28,274 nt of DNA from Lawsonella sp012842085 (GTDB lineage Bacteria; Actinomycetota; Actinomycetes; Mycobacteriales; Mycobacteriaceae): NCBI GenBank assembly GCA_036749735.1, contig DAINXV010000006.1, forward strand, positions 1 through 28,274, in the 5' to 3' direction. The position numbers and the translations under genes were made by a program. Positions 1 through 6,569 of this stretch are shown piece after piece (within the stretch, counting starts at the first letter, position 1; each line of letters begins with the position of its first letter). The notes under the pieces were generated by a model. The model searched no databases. It had not been told where the DNA came from and saw nothing but the letters and a program-made list of their open reading frames with translations.

Positions 1-42
1 CCAGCGCCCCTTGGCGCCCCGGAAAAAAATTCCCAAAAATAG
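1..42 (+). CDS. 3' end of a + strand gene (partial, product unknown)
   Basis: Reading frame 1 is open from the first base and ends in TAG at 40-42, giving a 13-residue tail PAPLGAPEKNSQK. A strong bidirectional terminator begins one base later, as expected after a real stop. In mycobacteria and corynebacteria the gene convergent with rbpA is usually the polyprenol-phosphate mannosyltransferase ppm1, so this may be its C-terminus. Thirteen codons are too few to identify the product; the call rests on frame, stop and terminator position only. Confidence 0.4.
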   Translation, partial: PAPLGAPEKNSQK

Positions 43-82
43 AGTGGTGCCACTTCCAATAGGGAAGTGGCACCACTTTTTT
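43..82. terminator. bidirectional rho-independent terminator
   Basis: A perfect 15-bp inverted repeat (arms 43-57 and 63-77, loop AATAG) is followed on the + strand by a run of six T (77-82). On the - strand it is followed by CTATTTTTG. It sits between the + strand stop at 42 and the - strand stop of rbpA at 98, so it can serve both convergent genes. Confidence 0.85.
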
Positions 83-97
83 AAAGTCGACTAGTTT

Positions 98-448
98 TTA
101 TTGAGATCGCGGAGCGCGACGACGGCGTTTCTTCAGCACGTCCATACGCTCTTGCAGAAGATCATCAAGTTCCTCCAAGGAACGACGTTCTAGCAGCATA
201 TCCCAGTGAGTGCGGGGAGGCTTACCCTTCTTTTTGTCCTTGCTTTTGGCGTCAATACGGACACCTTCCATGCCATTTTTACAAATCCAGGTGTTCGGAA
301 TTTCGGCATCATCAGAAAAAGGAACCTCGAACTCTTCACCGTTTTTGCAACGGTAGATGACCATCTGACGAGGTGCGAGATCGTGATTACGGTCTGTCTC
401 GTAGCTAACTGCACCTAGTCTGCTGCCTCGTAGTACGCGATCAGCCAT
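98..448 (-). CDS. rbpA: RNA polymerase-binding protein RbpA
   Basis: RbpA binds RNA polymerase and group I/II sigma factors, stabilises the open complex, and affects rifampicin tolerance in actinobacteria. The hallmark N-terminus MADRVLRGSRLGAVSYETD is present. The central zinc-ribbon-like core follows (YRCKNGEEFEVPF, DDAEIPNTWICKNG), then a basic linker KSKDKKKGKPPRTHWDML and the C-terminal sigma-interaction helix (LLERRSLEELDDLLQERM). The start at 448 gives 116 aa and has AAGGA eight bases upstream. An upstream in-frame ATG at 457 would overlap that site and add MMC, which is not in the family. It is divergent from the zinc-ribbon gene at 640. A SigR/SigH-type promoter lies upstream, matching the thiol-stress control known for Streptomyces rbpA. 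Confidence 0.95.
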   Translation of the reverse strand: MADRVLRGSRLGAVSYETDRNHDLAPRQMVIYRCKNGEEFEVPFSDDAEIPNTWICKNGMEGVRIDAKSKDKKKGKPPRTHWDMLLERRSLEELDDLLQERMDVLKKRRRRAPRSQ

Positions 449-456
449 GCACATCA

Positions 457-461
457 TCCTT
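457..461 (-). promoter_or_regulatory. RBS that fixes the rbpA start
   Basis: AAGGA on the - strand lies 8 nt before the ATG at 448, which encodes the family-typical MADRVLRGS. It is too close to (overlapping) the in-frame ATG at 457, so 448 is preferred. Confidence 0.7.
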
Positions 462-499
462 GTCTAGAGTTTTGTTAAAACACTGTCTCTATATAGATA

Positions 500-525
500 A
501 ACGAGAGTGACATTAAAAAAGTTCC
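500..525 (-). promoter_or_regulatory. SigR/SigH-type ECF promoter of rbpA
   Basis: Read on the - strand, GGAAC (525-521) is followed after exactly 18 nt by GTT (502-500). This is the textbook GGAA(T/C)-N18-GTT promoter of thiol-oxidative-stress sigma factors SigR (Streptomyces) and SigH (mycobacteria, corynebacteria). rbpA is a known SigR target in Streptomyces coelicolor. The predicted transcription start is roughly 40-45 nt before the rbpA ATG. The motif is seen directly; its use here is inferred. Confidence 0.7.
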
Positions 526-536
526 AGAAATACTTC

Positions 537-551
537 TGACATAATATGTCA
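537..551. promoter_or_regulatory. 15-bp perfect palindrome, possible operator
   Basis: TGACATAATATGTCA has 7-bp arms around a single central A. It lies in the divergent rbpA/zinc-ribbon intergenic region, 12 bp beyond the -35 of the SigH-type promoter. I cannot assign a regulator. Confidence 0.4.
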
Positions 552-566
552 TTCGGTTTATCAACA

Positions 567-594
567 TTGATTCAGCTTGTGACTCTAGTATTCT
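567..594 (+). promoter_or_regulatory. possible housekeeping promoter for the zinc-ribbon gene
   Basis: TTGATT (567-572), a 16-bp spacer and TATTCT (589-594) form a SigA-like promoter pointing to the gene at 640. The -35 overlaps an ATCAA-CA-TTGAT dyad (560-571). The -10 abuts the dyad CTACC-G-GGTAG (593-603). Confidence 0.35.
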
Positions 595-639
595 ACCGGG
601 TAGCACTAAAAGAATCTAAAGAGGGCATAAATACCGACA

Positions 640-966
640 ATGCGAAGCAAAGAGAATCGCCATTGCGAATGGTGTGGTCGTGATATTTCTACGAACACTA
701 TGGGAAGAAAAAGAAAGTATTGTTCGCAGTCGTGCCGCCAACGCGCATACGAAGCACGCAATAATCTTTCTAAAACAAGCCTTCCAGAAGATTCGGTAGT
801 GCTGTCACAAGAGGACGCTGACGCTATTGTTGACCGAATTTTTCAAGTTCGCTGCGGAGCCGAAGATTTGTTAATTGCTCTAGAAGAGGGTGTTGCCCCG
901 AAAGAGCTCGAAATCATGGCTAACGAATTAGTGGAACTTGCTAAAAATGCTGAAAGGCTCCGATAA
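640..966 (+). CDS. small zinc-ribbon protein adjacent to rbpA
   Basis: This 108-aa protein has an N-terminal four-cysteine knuckle pair: CEWC at residues 9-12, and YCSQSCRQRAYEARN starting near residue 27. It is typical of a small actinobacterial family with a treble-clef/zinc-ribbon N-terminus. The rest is an acidic helical region (DSVVLSQEDADAIVDRIF and later) with no recognisable enzyme motif. A divergent gene of this type beside rbpA is a recurrent arrangement (Rv2049c beside Rv2050 in M. tuberculosis, from memory). The only purine-rich RBS candidate, AGAGGG at 620-625, is about 14 nt from the ATG, which is long. Function is unknown; binding of nucleic acid or RNA polymerase would fit the zinc knuckle but is speculative. 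Confidence 0.8.
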   Translation: MRSKENRHCEWCGRDISTNTMGRKRKYCSQSCRQRAYEARNNLSKTSLPEDSVVLSQEDADAIVDRIFQVRCGAEDLLIALEEGVAPKELEIMANELVELAKNAERLR

Positions 967-1014
967 TCCACTATTACTGCTGTTTAAAGCGTATTTTTAC
1001 CATACAATCACCTA

Positions 1015-1052
1015 TGACACTTTTGTCACTGTGACGAATCTATAACGGATTC
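1015..1052. repeat. three adjacent short inverted repeats
   Basis: TGACA-CTTT-TGTCA (1015-1028) overlaps GTCAC-T-GTGAC (1025-1035), and is followed by GAATC-(7 nt)-GATTC (1036-1052). The arms are only 5 bp each, but three abutting perfect dyads in 38 bp suggest either an operator or a small folded RNA element. Confidence 0.35.
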
Positions 1053-1162
1053 GGGGGTACAACAGGGGGACATCCACTCGTTTCCTAAAAGTATTTTATT
1101 GTAAAAATAAACAAACACGCTTTACTAAAAAATAAAGACAATACGGCTGGGGATAGAGAACT

Positions 1163-1330
1163 CTAGAACAGCTTTAAAAGATTTAGCCCAGTAGCAAACC
1201 ACATAAACAGCGAATCAACTGTGGCGGCAATCAAGATAGGGAAAACAGCATGCGCCAAAAGCGGAAGGTGCGGCTTGCCTTGATTGGTCGAGCCAGCGCC
1301 ACCAGCTAGGTTAATATCCGATAATCTACA
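1163..1330 (-). pseudogene. decayed C-terminal fragment of a small membrane protein (putative)
   Basis: On the - strand a frame is open for 55 codons between TAA (1331-1333) and TAG (1163-1165). It has no ATG or GTG at its 5' end. Its residues look coding rather than random: GGAGSTNQGKPHLPLLAH, then a hydrophobic stretch rich in A, V, F, L and I that includes AVFPILIAATVDSLFMWF, ending in LLKLF. This suggests one transmembrane helix. The absence of a start codon and the stop just upstream suggest a remnant of a longer gene. I cannot name the family. The alternative is a short ORF using a TTG start. Confidence 0.35.
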
Positions 1331-1403
1331 TTATGTCATTTTAGTGTTTTGAAAGCTTGCCTATCATTTCACACCTTCTACCCCATTCGGGAATGAGACT
1401 TGA

Positions 1404-2624
1404 TTAACGCTTTTCGAAAACCAGGCGCTGGTACTCTACTGCACCATTTCTTACACAAGCTCGCACTATGGCTAAGGCGGTACGCCACAATCGACGATAG
1501 GCTGCGTCATACCCATGTGCACCCAGTTGCGAAACAGATGCCCTGAAGCTCTCATCCCAGAGCTCAAGGCTCCGTATGTAATGATGGTCACAGTGAGTTG
1601 CTTGGGATAGCTCCAGCCCCGTTGCTCGCATTTCTTCAACGATCTCTTTACGCGACCTCAGCAGGGTATTGGAATCCACATAAGACCACCACCAAGCCAA
1701 AGGCAGTCCTGCTCCTCCCCTCCCCCGCAGTGGACGCTCTATAACCACACGCCCTCCTGGCACCAGGTCAGTTTGGGCTAGCTGTAGCGCCACATCAAGA
1801 AAACGATCGTTGGGAATTGGCGACACTGAAATAATTACGTCGTAAACACCAGTATTGGAGTACAGTCCTGGAATTAGTCGGAGTTGACCGATATTTTCGG
1901 CATTTGCGCGGGCGGTTAGAACTCTTTCTACTTCCTCGGAATCACACAAAACCGTTACGTCGCAGCCAAATTGGGCGGCCTCAAAGGCCGTTTCACCCCA
2001 TTCTGAACCCACAAAAAGTATTTTGTTTTTGCGTCTTAAATCGGCATCCATCAAAGTTCGGGATACCCGTCTACGCTGGGCGTCGTAAAGATCTTTGCGG
2101 AGAGGGAGTGGAAGCGGGTCCTCCAGATAGACTTCTTTCACTCCCTTTTCATTCATTTGGGTGCGAGGGCCACTAACAAAATCAGCCGCAGCCAGCCCAA
2201 ATGTGGGGTCCAAAAATGCTTCAAAAAATTCAAAGGTGCGTGGTTTTGGTTCTGCAACAAGTGGACGCTTACGCTGGCTCCACTCCTTACGCATATAACG
2301 TCGACGTTGATCTAATATGTCTTCCCACACATACGACGGATCGTGCGCATCCCACTCTCCCGCCATAAAAGATTCTGCGAACCCAAGCCAGCCATCATCA
2401 TTAAGCCGCTGCATAACTGCTTGTTCGTTATATAAGTAAATGGTTTTTGCAGATTCAGAATCAGCAAGTGGAAGACGCCCCGGGGAAAGTTCAGGGCACT
2501 CCCCCTCTTCCACTTTCCAGTCGAATTTTGGAAAGCTCTCACCAAGATGTTTTTTCTTAAAACTAAAAACAGAACGCTTAGGTTCTAACAGGCGAGGCCA
2601 CTCGGATAAATCGATATTAACCAT
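1404..2624 (-). CDS. cyclopropane-fatty-acyl-phospholipid synthase-like methyltransferase (divergent)
   Basis: The protein is 406 aa, in the size range of mycobacterial UfaA/CFA-type enzymes that modify acyl chains of membrane lipids with S-adenosylmethionine. Family features visible are the N-terminal segment LNDDGWLGFAESFMAGEWD (about 74-92), a Rossmann-type SAM motif ILFVGSEWGETAFEAAQFG (about 202-220), LVPGGRVVIERP after strand 5, and the C-terminal block HYIRSLELWDESF with RLWRTALAIVRACVRNG. Departures are notable. The usual YDLGNDFY segment is missing, the substrate-proximal YS(C) motif reads FGLAAADF, and the motif carrying the catalytic Glu (MFEHVG/MIEAVG) reads SVSPIPNDRF. Classical cyclopropanation is therefore doubtful. 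It precedes no related fatty-acid gene except the hotdog thioesterase just upstream. Confidence 0.75.
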   Translation of the reverse strand: MVNIDLSEWPRLLEPKRSVFSFKKKHLGESFPKFDWKVEEGECPELSPGRLPLADSESAKTIYLYNEQAVMQRLNDDGWLGFAESFMAGEWDAHDPSYVWEDILDQRRRYMRKEWSQRKRPLVAEPKPRTFEFFEAFLDPTFGLAAADFVSGPRTQMNEKGVKEVYLEDPLPLPLRKDLYDAQRRRVSRTLMDADLRRKNKILFVGSEWGETAFEAAQFGCDVTVLCDSEEVERVLTARANAENIGQLRLIPGLYSNTGVYDVIISVSPIPNDRFLDVALQLAQTDLVPGGRVVIERPLRGRGGAGLPLAWWWSYVDSNTLLRSRKEIVEEMRATGLELSQATHCDHHYIRSLELWDESFRASVSQLGAHGYDAAYRRLWRTALAIVRACVRNGAVEYQRLVFEKR

Positions 2625-2687
2625 GCAATTTCGTTCGTGCTATAGCCACTATTCTTAGCGTCAATATTACTCATCAAACAGCTGCTT

Positions 2688-3152
2688 CTAGGTTTGACTC
2701 TCCACCGCAATATTGCTTAAACGCAATTTCCCTAATGCTGCCAACTTACCGTCTTCAGTTACTATTTCGACTTGCCATAGTTGCTGGCTGCGTCCCCGAT
2801 GAATGGGAGTAGCTGTAGCTGTAACAATGGCTCCTTCTTGTAAGGGACGAATAAAGTCAGTCGAGTTATTTGCACCAACGGCAAGCGCTCTGCCTCCCAG
2901 CCACCAGCTAGCAGCTACGGAAGCTACGTCTTCCACTAGAGAAGCGTATACTCCTCCGTGCAACAGCCCCATTGGTTGGCAGAATTGGCGAGTAACTTCG
3001 AACTGAGCTCGCACTTCATCAGGTGATATCTTGGTGTATCGCAACCCTAAAGTCTGCGCAAAACCGACAGCTAATTTATCGTGAACACCAGCAAGTTCTT
3101 CATCGGTTAGTTGACGTCCGAGTAATTCGCCGAATTCTGAGGCAAGACTCAT
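2688..3152 (-). CDS. PaaI-type hotdog-fold thioesterase
   Basis: This is a 154-aa single hotdog domain of the acyl-CoA thioesterase (4HBT/PaaI) family, which hydrolyses acyl- or aryl-CoA esters in the cytosol. The signature GLLHGGVYASLVEDVAS lies at about residues 62-78. It contains the HGG turn and a downstream acidic residue (E74) that in this family activates water. The C-terminal strand pattern ATATPIHRGRSQQLWQVEI is also typical. A TTG codon at 3167 extends the frame but coincides with the RBS; ATG at 3152 with GAGGAG seven bases upstream is the better start. It lies between the FhuF-like gene and the methyltransferase on the same strand. The substrate cannot be inferred from the sequence. 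Confidence 0.88.
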   Translation of the reverse strand: MSLASEFGELLGRQLTDEELAGVHDKLAVGFAQTLGLRYTKISPDEVRAQFEVTRQFCQPMGLLHGGVYASLVEDVASVAASWWLGGRALAVGANNSTDFIRPLQEGAIVTATATPIHRGRSQQLWQVEIVTEDGKLAALGKLRLSNIAVESQT

Positions 3153-3159
3153 ATGTAAA

Positions 3160-3165
3160 CTCCTC
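3160..3165 (-). promoter_or_regulatory. RBS that fixes the thioesterase start
   Basis: GAGGAG (read on the - strand) lies 7 nt before the ATG at 3152. The alternative upstream TTG at 3167 overlaps it and is rejected. Confidence 0.7.
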
Positions 3166-3191
3166 AAGCATTTGTTTGCTTGCGAGTCTAC

Positions 3192-3884
3192 CTAATTCCT
3201 GCCCCTTGCGAAGAGACCGAGCCGAATAGAGCTGTCAATAAGACACTGGGTCCGTCGTTGAATAACGTCTTCATGTTTGGGGTAGACATGTGCAGCTATT
3301 TTGCCGTAGTTGGTTAGCAAGCTTGAAAGTGGGCGCCAACACTTATGTTCAGGAACGTTACTTAGCCGCGCAATTTCTTCCATGATTGGGGTCAAAGATT
3401 GCATGCACTGCAACATAAGCCAGTCAGCCATGTCGCTTTCTTTAGGTAATACACAGAAGTTAGAAATGCGATCCACATACGGATCGTTTTCCAGCACACG
3501 TACCTTTGCGTGCAGAGCACCCTGCCAATCAAAACCGCCTAAGACGTTGGTGCGCACACAAACATTCTCAGGACCGATTTCCCACACACGACCACTTAAT
3601 AAAAATCCCCCTACTGCCCCACCGAGAATTAGGTGAATCATGTTGGAGCACACTTCTTTAAGCGCCCACTCTTTGTTATGCGCGCTTTCAAAGACCTGCT
3701 GATGATAACGAGCCAAATAATTTTTCTTTATCAGCACGGGAATAGTCAGCCAACGTCGACGCGGACATTCTTCAAGATCGGCTACTGAGCACAAATGGGG
3801 ATCATCCGGAGCCAAAGTCTCACCTAGCTGAGCGATTTCTTGCAAAATTGTTTTTGCAAGCGCATCAGACGGGGAGTCGTCCAT
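3192..3884 (-). CDS. FhuF-like protein lacking the 2Fe-2S cysteines (tentative)
   Basis: This 230-aa soluble protein has no signal peptide or transmembrane helix. The overall pattern resembles the ferric-siderophore reductase FhuF family. It shows a central helix pair (VCSNMIHLILGGAVGGFLLSGRVW), the strand segment VCVRTNVLGG, and a helical block LTPIMEEIARLSNVPEHKCWRPLSSLL that matches the FhuF 'x-x-LWGNxASSL' region. However, the C-terminal cysteine cluster (CC and CxxC) that ligates the 2Fe-2S centre in FhuF is absent, and the eight cysteines present are scattered. The start at 3884 has AAGGA six bases upstream. It is the first gene of a three-gene minus-strand group. Family assignment is by eye and uncertain; 'conserved hypothetical' is the safe label. 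Confidence 0.4.
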   Translation of the reverse strand: MDDSPSDALAKTILQEIAQLGETLAPDDPHLCSVADLEECPRRRWLTIPVLIKKNYLARYHQQVFESAHNKEWALKEVCSNMIHLILGGAVGGFLLSGRVWEIGPENVCVRTNVLGGFDWQGALHAKVRVLENDPYVDRISNFCVLPKESDMADWLMLQCMQSLTPIMEEIARLSNVPEHKCWRPLSSLLTNYGKIAAHVYPKHEDVIQRRTQCLIDSSIRLGLFARGRN

Positions 3885-4060
3885 GGCACATCCTTCTAGT
3901 CATTGACACAAGAACAGTCACAAAAACTTTAAGGTTATTATAAGTTTCAATAGTCGGAAAAAGAAAAATAGAAAAACTGAGCTTAAAACACCAAAATATT
4001 TATAAAAATTGGCTTTTACATGCGGATTTCACGGAATTACCACAGAATTTATCCTTTTTG

Positions 4061-4092
4061 AAAGGTTAAATCTTGAAGAATCTCCGTAGAAT
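4061..4092 (+). promoter_or_regulatory. possible promoter of the CNNM operon
   Basis: TAGAAT at 4087-4092 is a good actinobacterial -10. GGTTAA at 4064-4069, 17 bp upstream, is a poor -35. The 247-bp region 3885-4131 is otherwise AT-rich with no gene. The transcript would carry a leader of about 33 nt ending in an AAGG ribosome-binding site. Confidence 0.3.
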
Positions 4093-4131
4093 GAAGGCAT
4101 TAGTTGACCATCATGAAGTTTCGAAGGTGCA

Positions 4132-5496
4132 ATGGGACTACTTTTACAGCTTTTGTCTCTAGTGGGATTTGTCGCCATCACATTTTTAACTGCAATGTTT
4201 GTGGCGGCAGAATTCTCGCTGACAGCACTTGAAAAGTCCGCTGTTGATAGAGAAGTTGCACAAGGAATTAAAGGCGCTAAAAAGGTTCAACACGCTCATC
4301 AAAATCTGTCTTTTGCCTTGTCCGGGACACAAGTTGGTATCACCATTACTACACTTGTGACGGGGTATTTAGCAGAGCCGGTACTTGCACAATTTCTGAA
4401 ACCCCTTCTCGAAAAGATTCCAAATATTTCAGCGTCAGCGGTTGACGCATTGTCGCTCACAATCGCTTTGATATTGGCGACAATCTTGTCGATGGTTTAC
4501 GGGGAGCTGCTTCCGAAAAACTGGGCAATTAGCCAGCCGATGCGCGTTGCACACAAAACAGCTCCATTTTTGATGCGCTTTTCGAAGATGTTGAAATTTG
4601 TTATTTCGGGTCTGAATAACTCTGCGAACGCAATTATTCGCTTGTTCGGTTTTAAACCTGTCGACGAACTAGCATCAGCCCGCTCCCCTGCCGAACTTGA
4701 CCGCATTGTCGAAGACTCCGCTTCGGGCGGTATTTTGCCAGCACAGACTGCCATAGTGGTACAGCGTTCACTTCGTTTCAACAGTTTGTCAGCGGAAGAT
4801 ATTATGACGCCTCGTTCACAGGTCGTCACTATTGAAGGAACCGCCACCGCGAAAGACCTACTATATTTGACGGAAACGTCGGGGCTGTCGCGTTTTCCTG
4901 TTGTTGACGGTGATCTGGATACGACGCTTGGCATTGTGCATGTAAAAGACGGTTTTGTTGTTCCAACGAACGAGCTCGACTCGGTTCCGGTAACGAAACT
5001 TATGAAGCCGCTCCCCCGTGTACCCGACAGCCTAGACGCAGATAGCCCCCTCGATACCATTCGCCCCAGCGGCCAGCAGTCTGCCCTTGTGATTGATGAA
5101 TACGGCGGTGCTGCTGGGCTGGTGACGATGGAGGATATTATCGAAGAAATCCTAGGGGATGTGCGGGACGAGCATGACAAGTCTTTATTGGACGTTTTGA
5201 AGCGCGGCCACTCGTGGGATTGTTCAGGACAACTACGTCGCGATGAAATATATAGCGCAACCAATTATCTGTTCCCTGACCATCCTGCGTTTGACACTTT
5301 GGGTGGCTTAATTATGTGGAAGCTGGGGCGTATTCCCGCCGTTGGAGATGCACTACTCCTACCTACGGAACCCAAACCACTGAGTGAAACCGGCAATACT
5401 GAGTGGCGAGCACACGTGCTCAGTATGGATGGGCGGAGGGTAGACCGCGTTCTGCTTACTCCTAATAAGCACACCTCTAAGGACGGTGAAGCTTAG
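4132..5496 (+). CDS. CNNM/CorC-family membrane protein with CBS pair (first of pair)
   Basis: This 454-aa integral membrane protein belongs to the 'hemolysin-like' CNNM/CorC family, now linked to Mg2+ transport or homeostasis. An N-terminal DUF21/CNNM domain of about four transmembrane segments (residues 1-190) contains the family motif YGELLPKNWAISQP. A CBS-domain pair follows (about 215-345), including DIMTPRSQVVTI, SRFPVVDG, GIVHVKD, LVIDEYGGAAGLVTMEDIIEEI. The C-terminal CorC_HlyC domain (about 360-440) includes FDTLGGLIMWKLGRIP. All three domains are complete. RBS AAGGTG precedes the ATG. The stop codon overlaps the GTG of the next paralogue by one base (TAGTG), so the two are translationally coupled and probably form a hetero-oligomer. 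Confidence 0.93.
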   Translation: MGLLLQLLSLVGFVAITFLTAMFVAAEFSLTALEKSAVDREVAQGIKGAKKVQHAHQNLSFALSGTQVGITITTLVTGYLAEPVLAQFLKPLLEKIPNISASAVDALSLTIALILATILSMVYGELLPKNWAISQPMRVAHKTAPFLMRFSKMLKFVISGLNNSANAIIRLFGFKPVDELASARSPAELDRIVEDSASGGILPAQTAIVVQRSLRFNSLSAEDIMTPRSQVVTIEGTATAKDLLYLTETSGLSRFPVVDGDLDTTLGIVHVKDGFVVPTNELDSVPVTKLMKPLPRVPDSLDADSPLDTIRPSGQQSALVIDEYGGAAGLVTMEDIIEEILGDVRDEHDKSLLDVLKRGHSWDCSGQLRRDEIYSATNYLFPDHPAFDTLGGLIMWKLGRIPAVGDALLLPTEPKPLSETGNTEWRAHVLSMDGRRVDRVLLTPNKHTSKDGEA

Positions 5497-6563
5497 TGAG
5501 TACGACATGGGCAATAGTTATTCTGATACTGCTGTTGCTGTTGAACGCCTATTTTGTGGCTGGTGAATTTGCCCTAGTATCTTCACGAAAAGATCGTTTA
5601 GAAAATATGCTTGAAGAGGGCCACACTCGAGCCAGAGCTGTTATTGACGCTTCTGAGCATTTGTCGATTATGTTGGCAACCTGCCAGCTGGGAATCACTA
5701 TTGCGTCGGTACTTATTGGCAAAATTTCTGAACCAGCTGTCGCTTCCCTACTGGAAGTGCCGCTTAAAGCGATTCATATCGAGGGTGCTTGGTTGCACAC
5801 GATCTCGTTTATTGTCGCGCTCTCACTCGTGTCCTATCTCCACATTTTGTTTGGAGAAATGGTTCCGAAGAATCTGACAATCGCAGGCCCGGAGCGGGTT
5901 GGGATTGTGATCGTTCCCTCTTTAGTTTTTCTAACTAAGATTTCTAGACCCCTCATCATGTTTTTCAATCGCCTTGCGAATGGCACGTTGCGGCTAGTTT
6001 TCCGGGTGGAGCCACGGGACGAGTTGGAACACAACGTCACTGCTGCACAGTTGAAGTCTATGATTGGGGATTCTGCGGGAGAAGGCCTTATGGCTGAAGA
6101 GGAGATCATTAGGCTAGATCGTGCCATTGAAGCCTCTGATCGAGCTGTTCAAAGCGTTATGATTCCTGTTCAAAAGATGCGCAGCATTCAGCTTTCGGAG
6201 GAGACTATCCCCCTTGCTCAGCTCCGCGAAATAGTGGAAGAAACCGGTTATTCGCGCTATCCGGTGCTCAGTAAAAACGGAAACTATCTAGGCTTCCTTC
6301 ATGTTAAAGACGTTATTTGCTACCTTGTCAACGATCATGCAGAAGAAACCTCCATTCCGACTAGTGTGATACGCCCGCTTATCACTTTTCCGAGTGATGC
6401 GACTATAGACTCGGTGTCTGCACGGATGCGCCGCGCACGGTCTCACCTAGCGTTAGTTGCACACAAAGACAATGATGAGATCATTGGTTTTGTCGCACTG
6501 GAGGACCTTATGGAAGAGTTTGTAGGAACGGTCCGAGACTCAACTCATAGAATTCCGGAGTAA
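5496..6563 (+). CDS. CNNM-family membrane protein with CBS pair, no CorC domain (second of pair)
   Basis: This 355-aa paralogue of the preceding gene has a DUF21/CNNM transmembrane domain (1-about 190, with FGEMVPKNLTIAGPERV) and a CBS pair (about 205-345: VMIPVQKM, YSRYPVLSKNGNYLGFLHVKD, GFVALEDLMEEFVGTV). It stops right after the second CBS domain and so lacks the CorC_HlyC domain of its partner. Paired long/short CNNM genes recur in actinobacteria (Rv1841c/Rv1842c in M. tuberculosis). The start is GTG, overlapping the previous stop. The gene at 6570 follows after 6 bp. It probably acts in the cytoplasmic membrane with its neighbour; the CBS domains suggest control by adenosine nucleotides. 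Confidence 0.92.
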   Translation: MSTTWAIVILILLLLLNAYFVAGEFALVSSRKDRLENMLEEGHTRARAVIDASEHLSIMLATCQLGITIASVLIGKISEPAVASLLEVPLKAIHIEGAWLHTISFIVALSLVSYLHILFGEMVPKNLTIAGPERVGIVIVPSLVFLTKISRPLIMFFNRLANGTLRLVFRVEPRDELEHNVTAAQLKSMIGDSAGEGLMAEEEIIRLDRAIEASDRAVQSVMIPVQKMRSIQLSEETIPLAQLREIVEETGYSRYPVLSKNGNYLGFLHVKDVICYLVNDHAEETSIPTSVIRPLITFPSDATIDSVSARMRRARSHLALVAHKDNDEIIGFVALEDLMEEFVGTVRDSTHRIPE

Positions 6564-6569
6564 ACAAAT

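Larger units (their letters stand above)
967..1403. other. 437-bp gap without an intact gene
   Basis: This AT-rich stretch separates the zinc-ribbon gene from the 3' end of the methyltransferase gene. It contains adjacent short inverted repeats (1015-1052) and a minus-strand open frame without a start codon that reads like the tail of a membrane protein (1163-1330). Otherwise I see no tRNA, strong terminator or complete ORF. Confidence 0.6.

Noticed and set aside
1123..1138. Small hairpin CTTTACT-AAAAAA-TAAAG considered as a terminator of the zinc-ribbon gene
   Set aside because: It has five A/T-rich pairs, no adequate T tract on the + strand, and lies about 150 bp after the stop.
1228..1286. 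CAATCAAG/CTTGATTG inverted repeat, considered as a transposon end or attachment site
   Set aside because: Arms are only 8 bp with a 43-bp spacer. It lies inside the apparent decayed coding frame, and no transposase or target duplication is seen.
4497..5264. Long antisense open frame (255 codons) inside the first CNNM gene
   Set aside because: It lies opposite a gene with complete DUF21, CBS and CorC domains. Its translation is Ser/Arg-rich without motifs, typical of a shadow frame.
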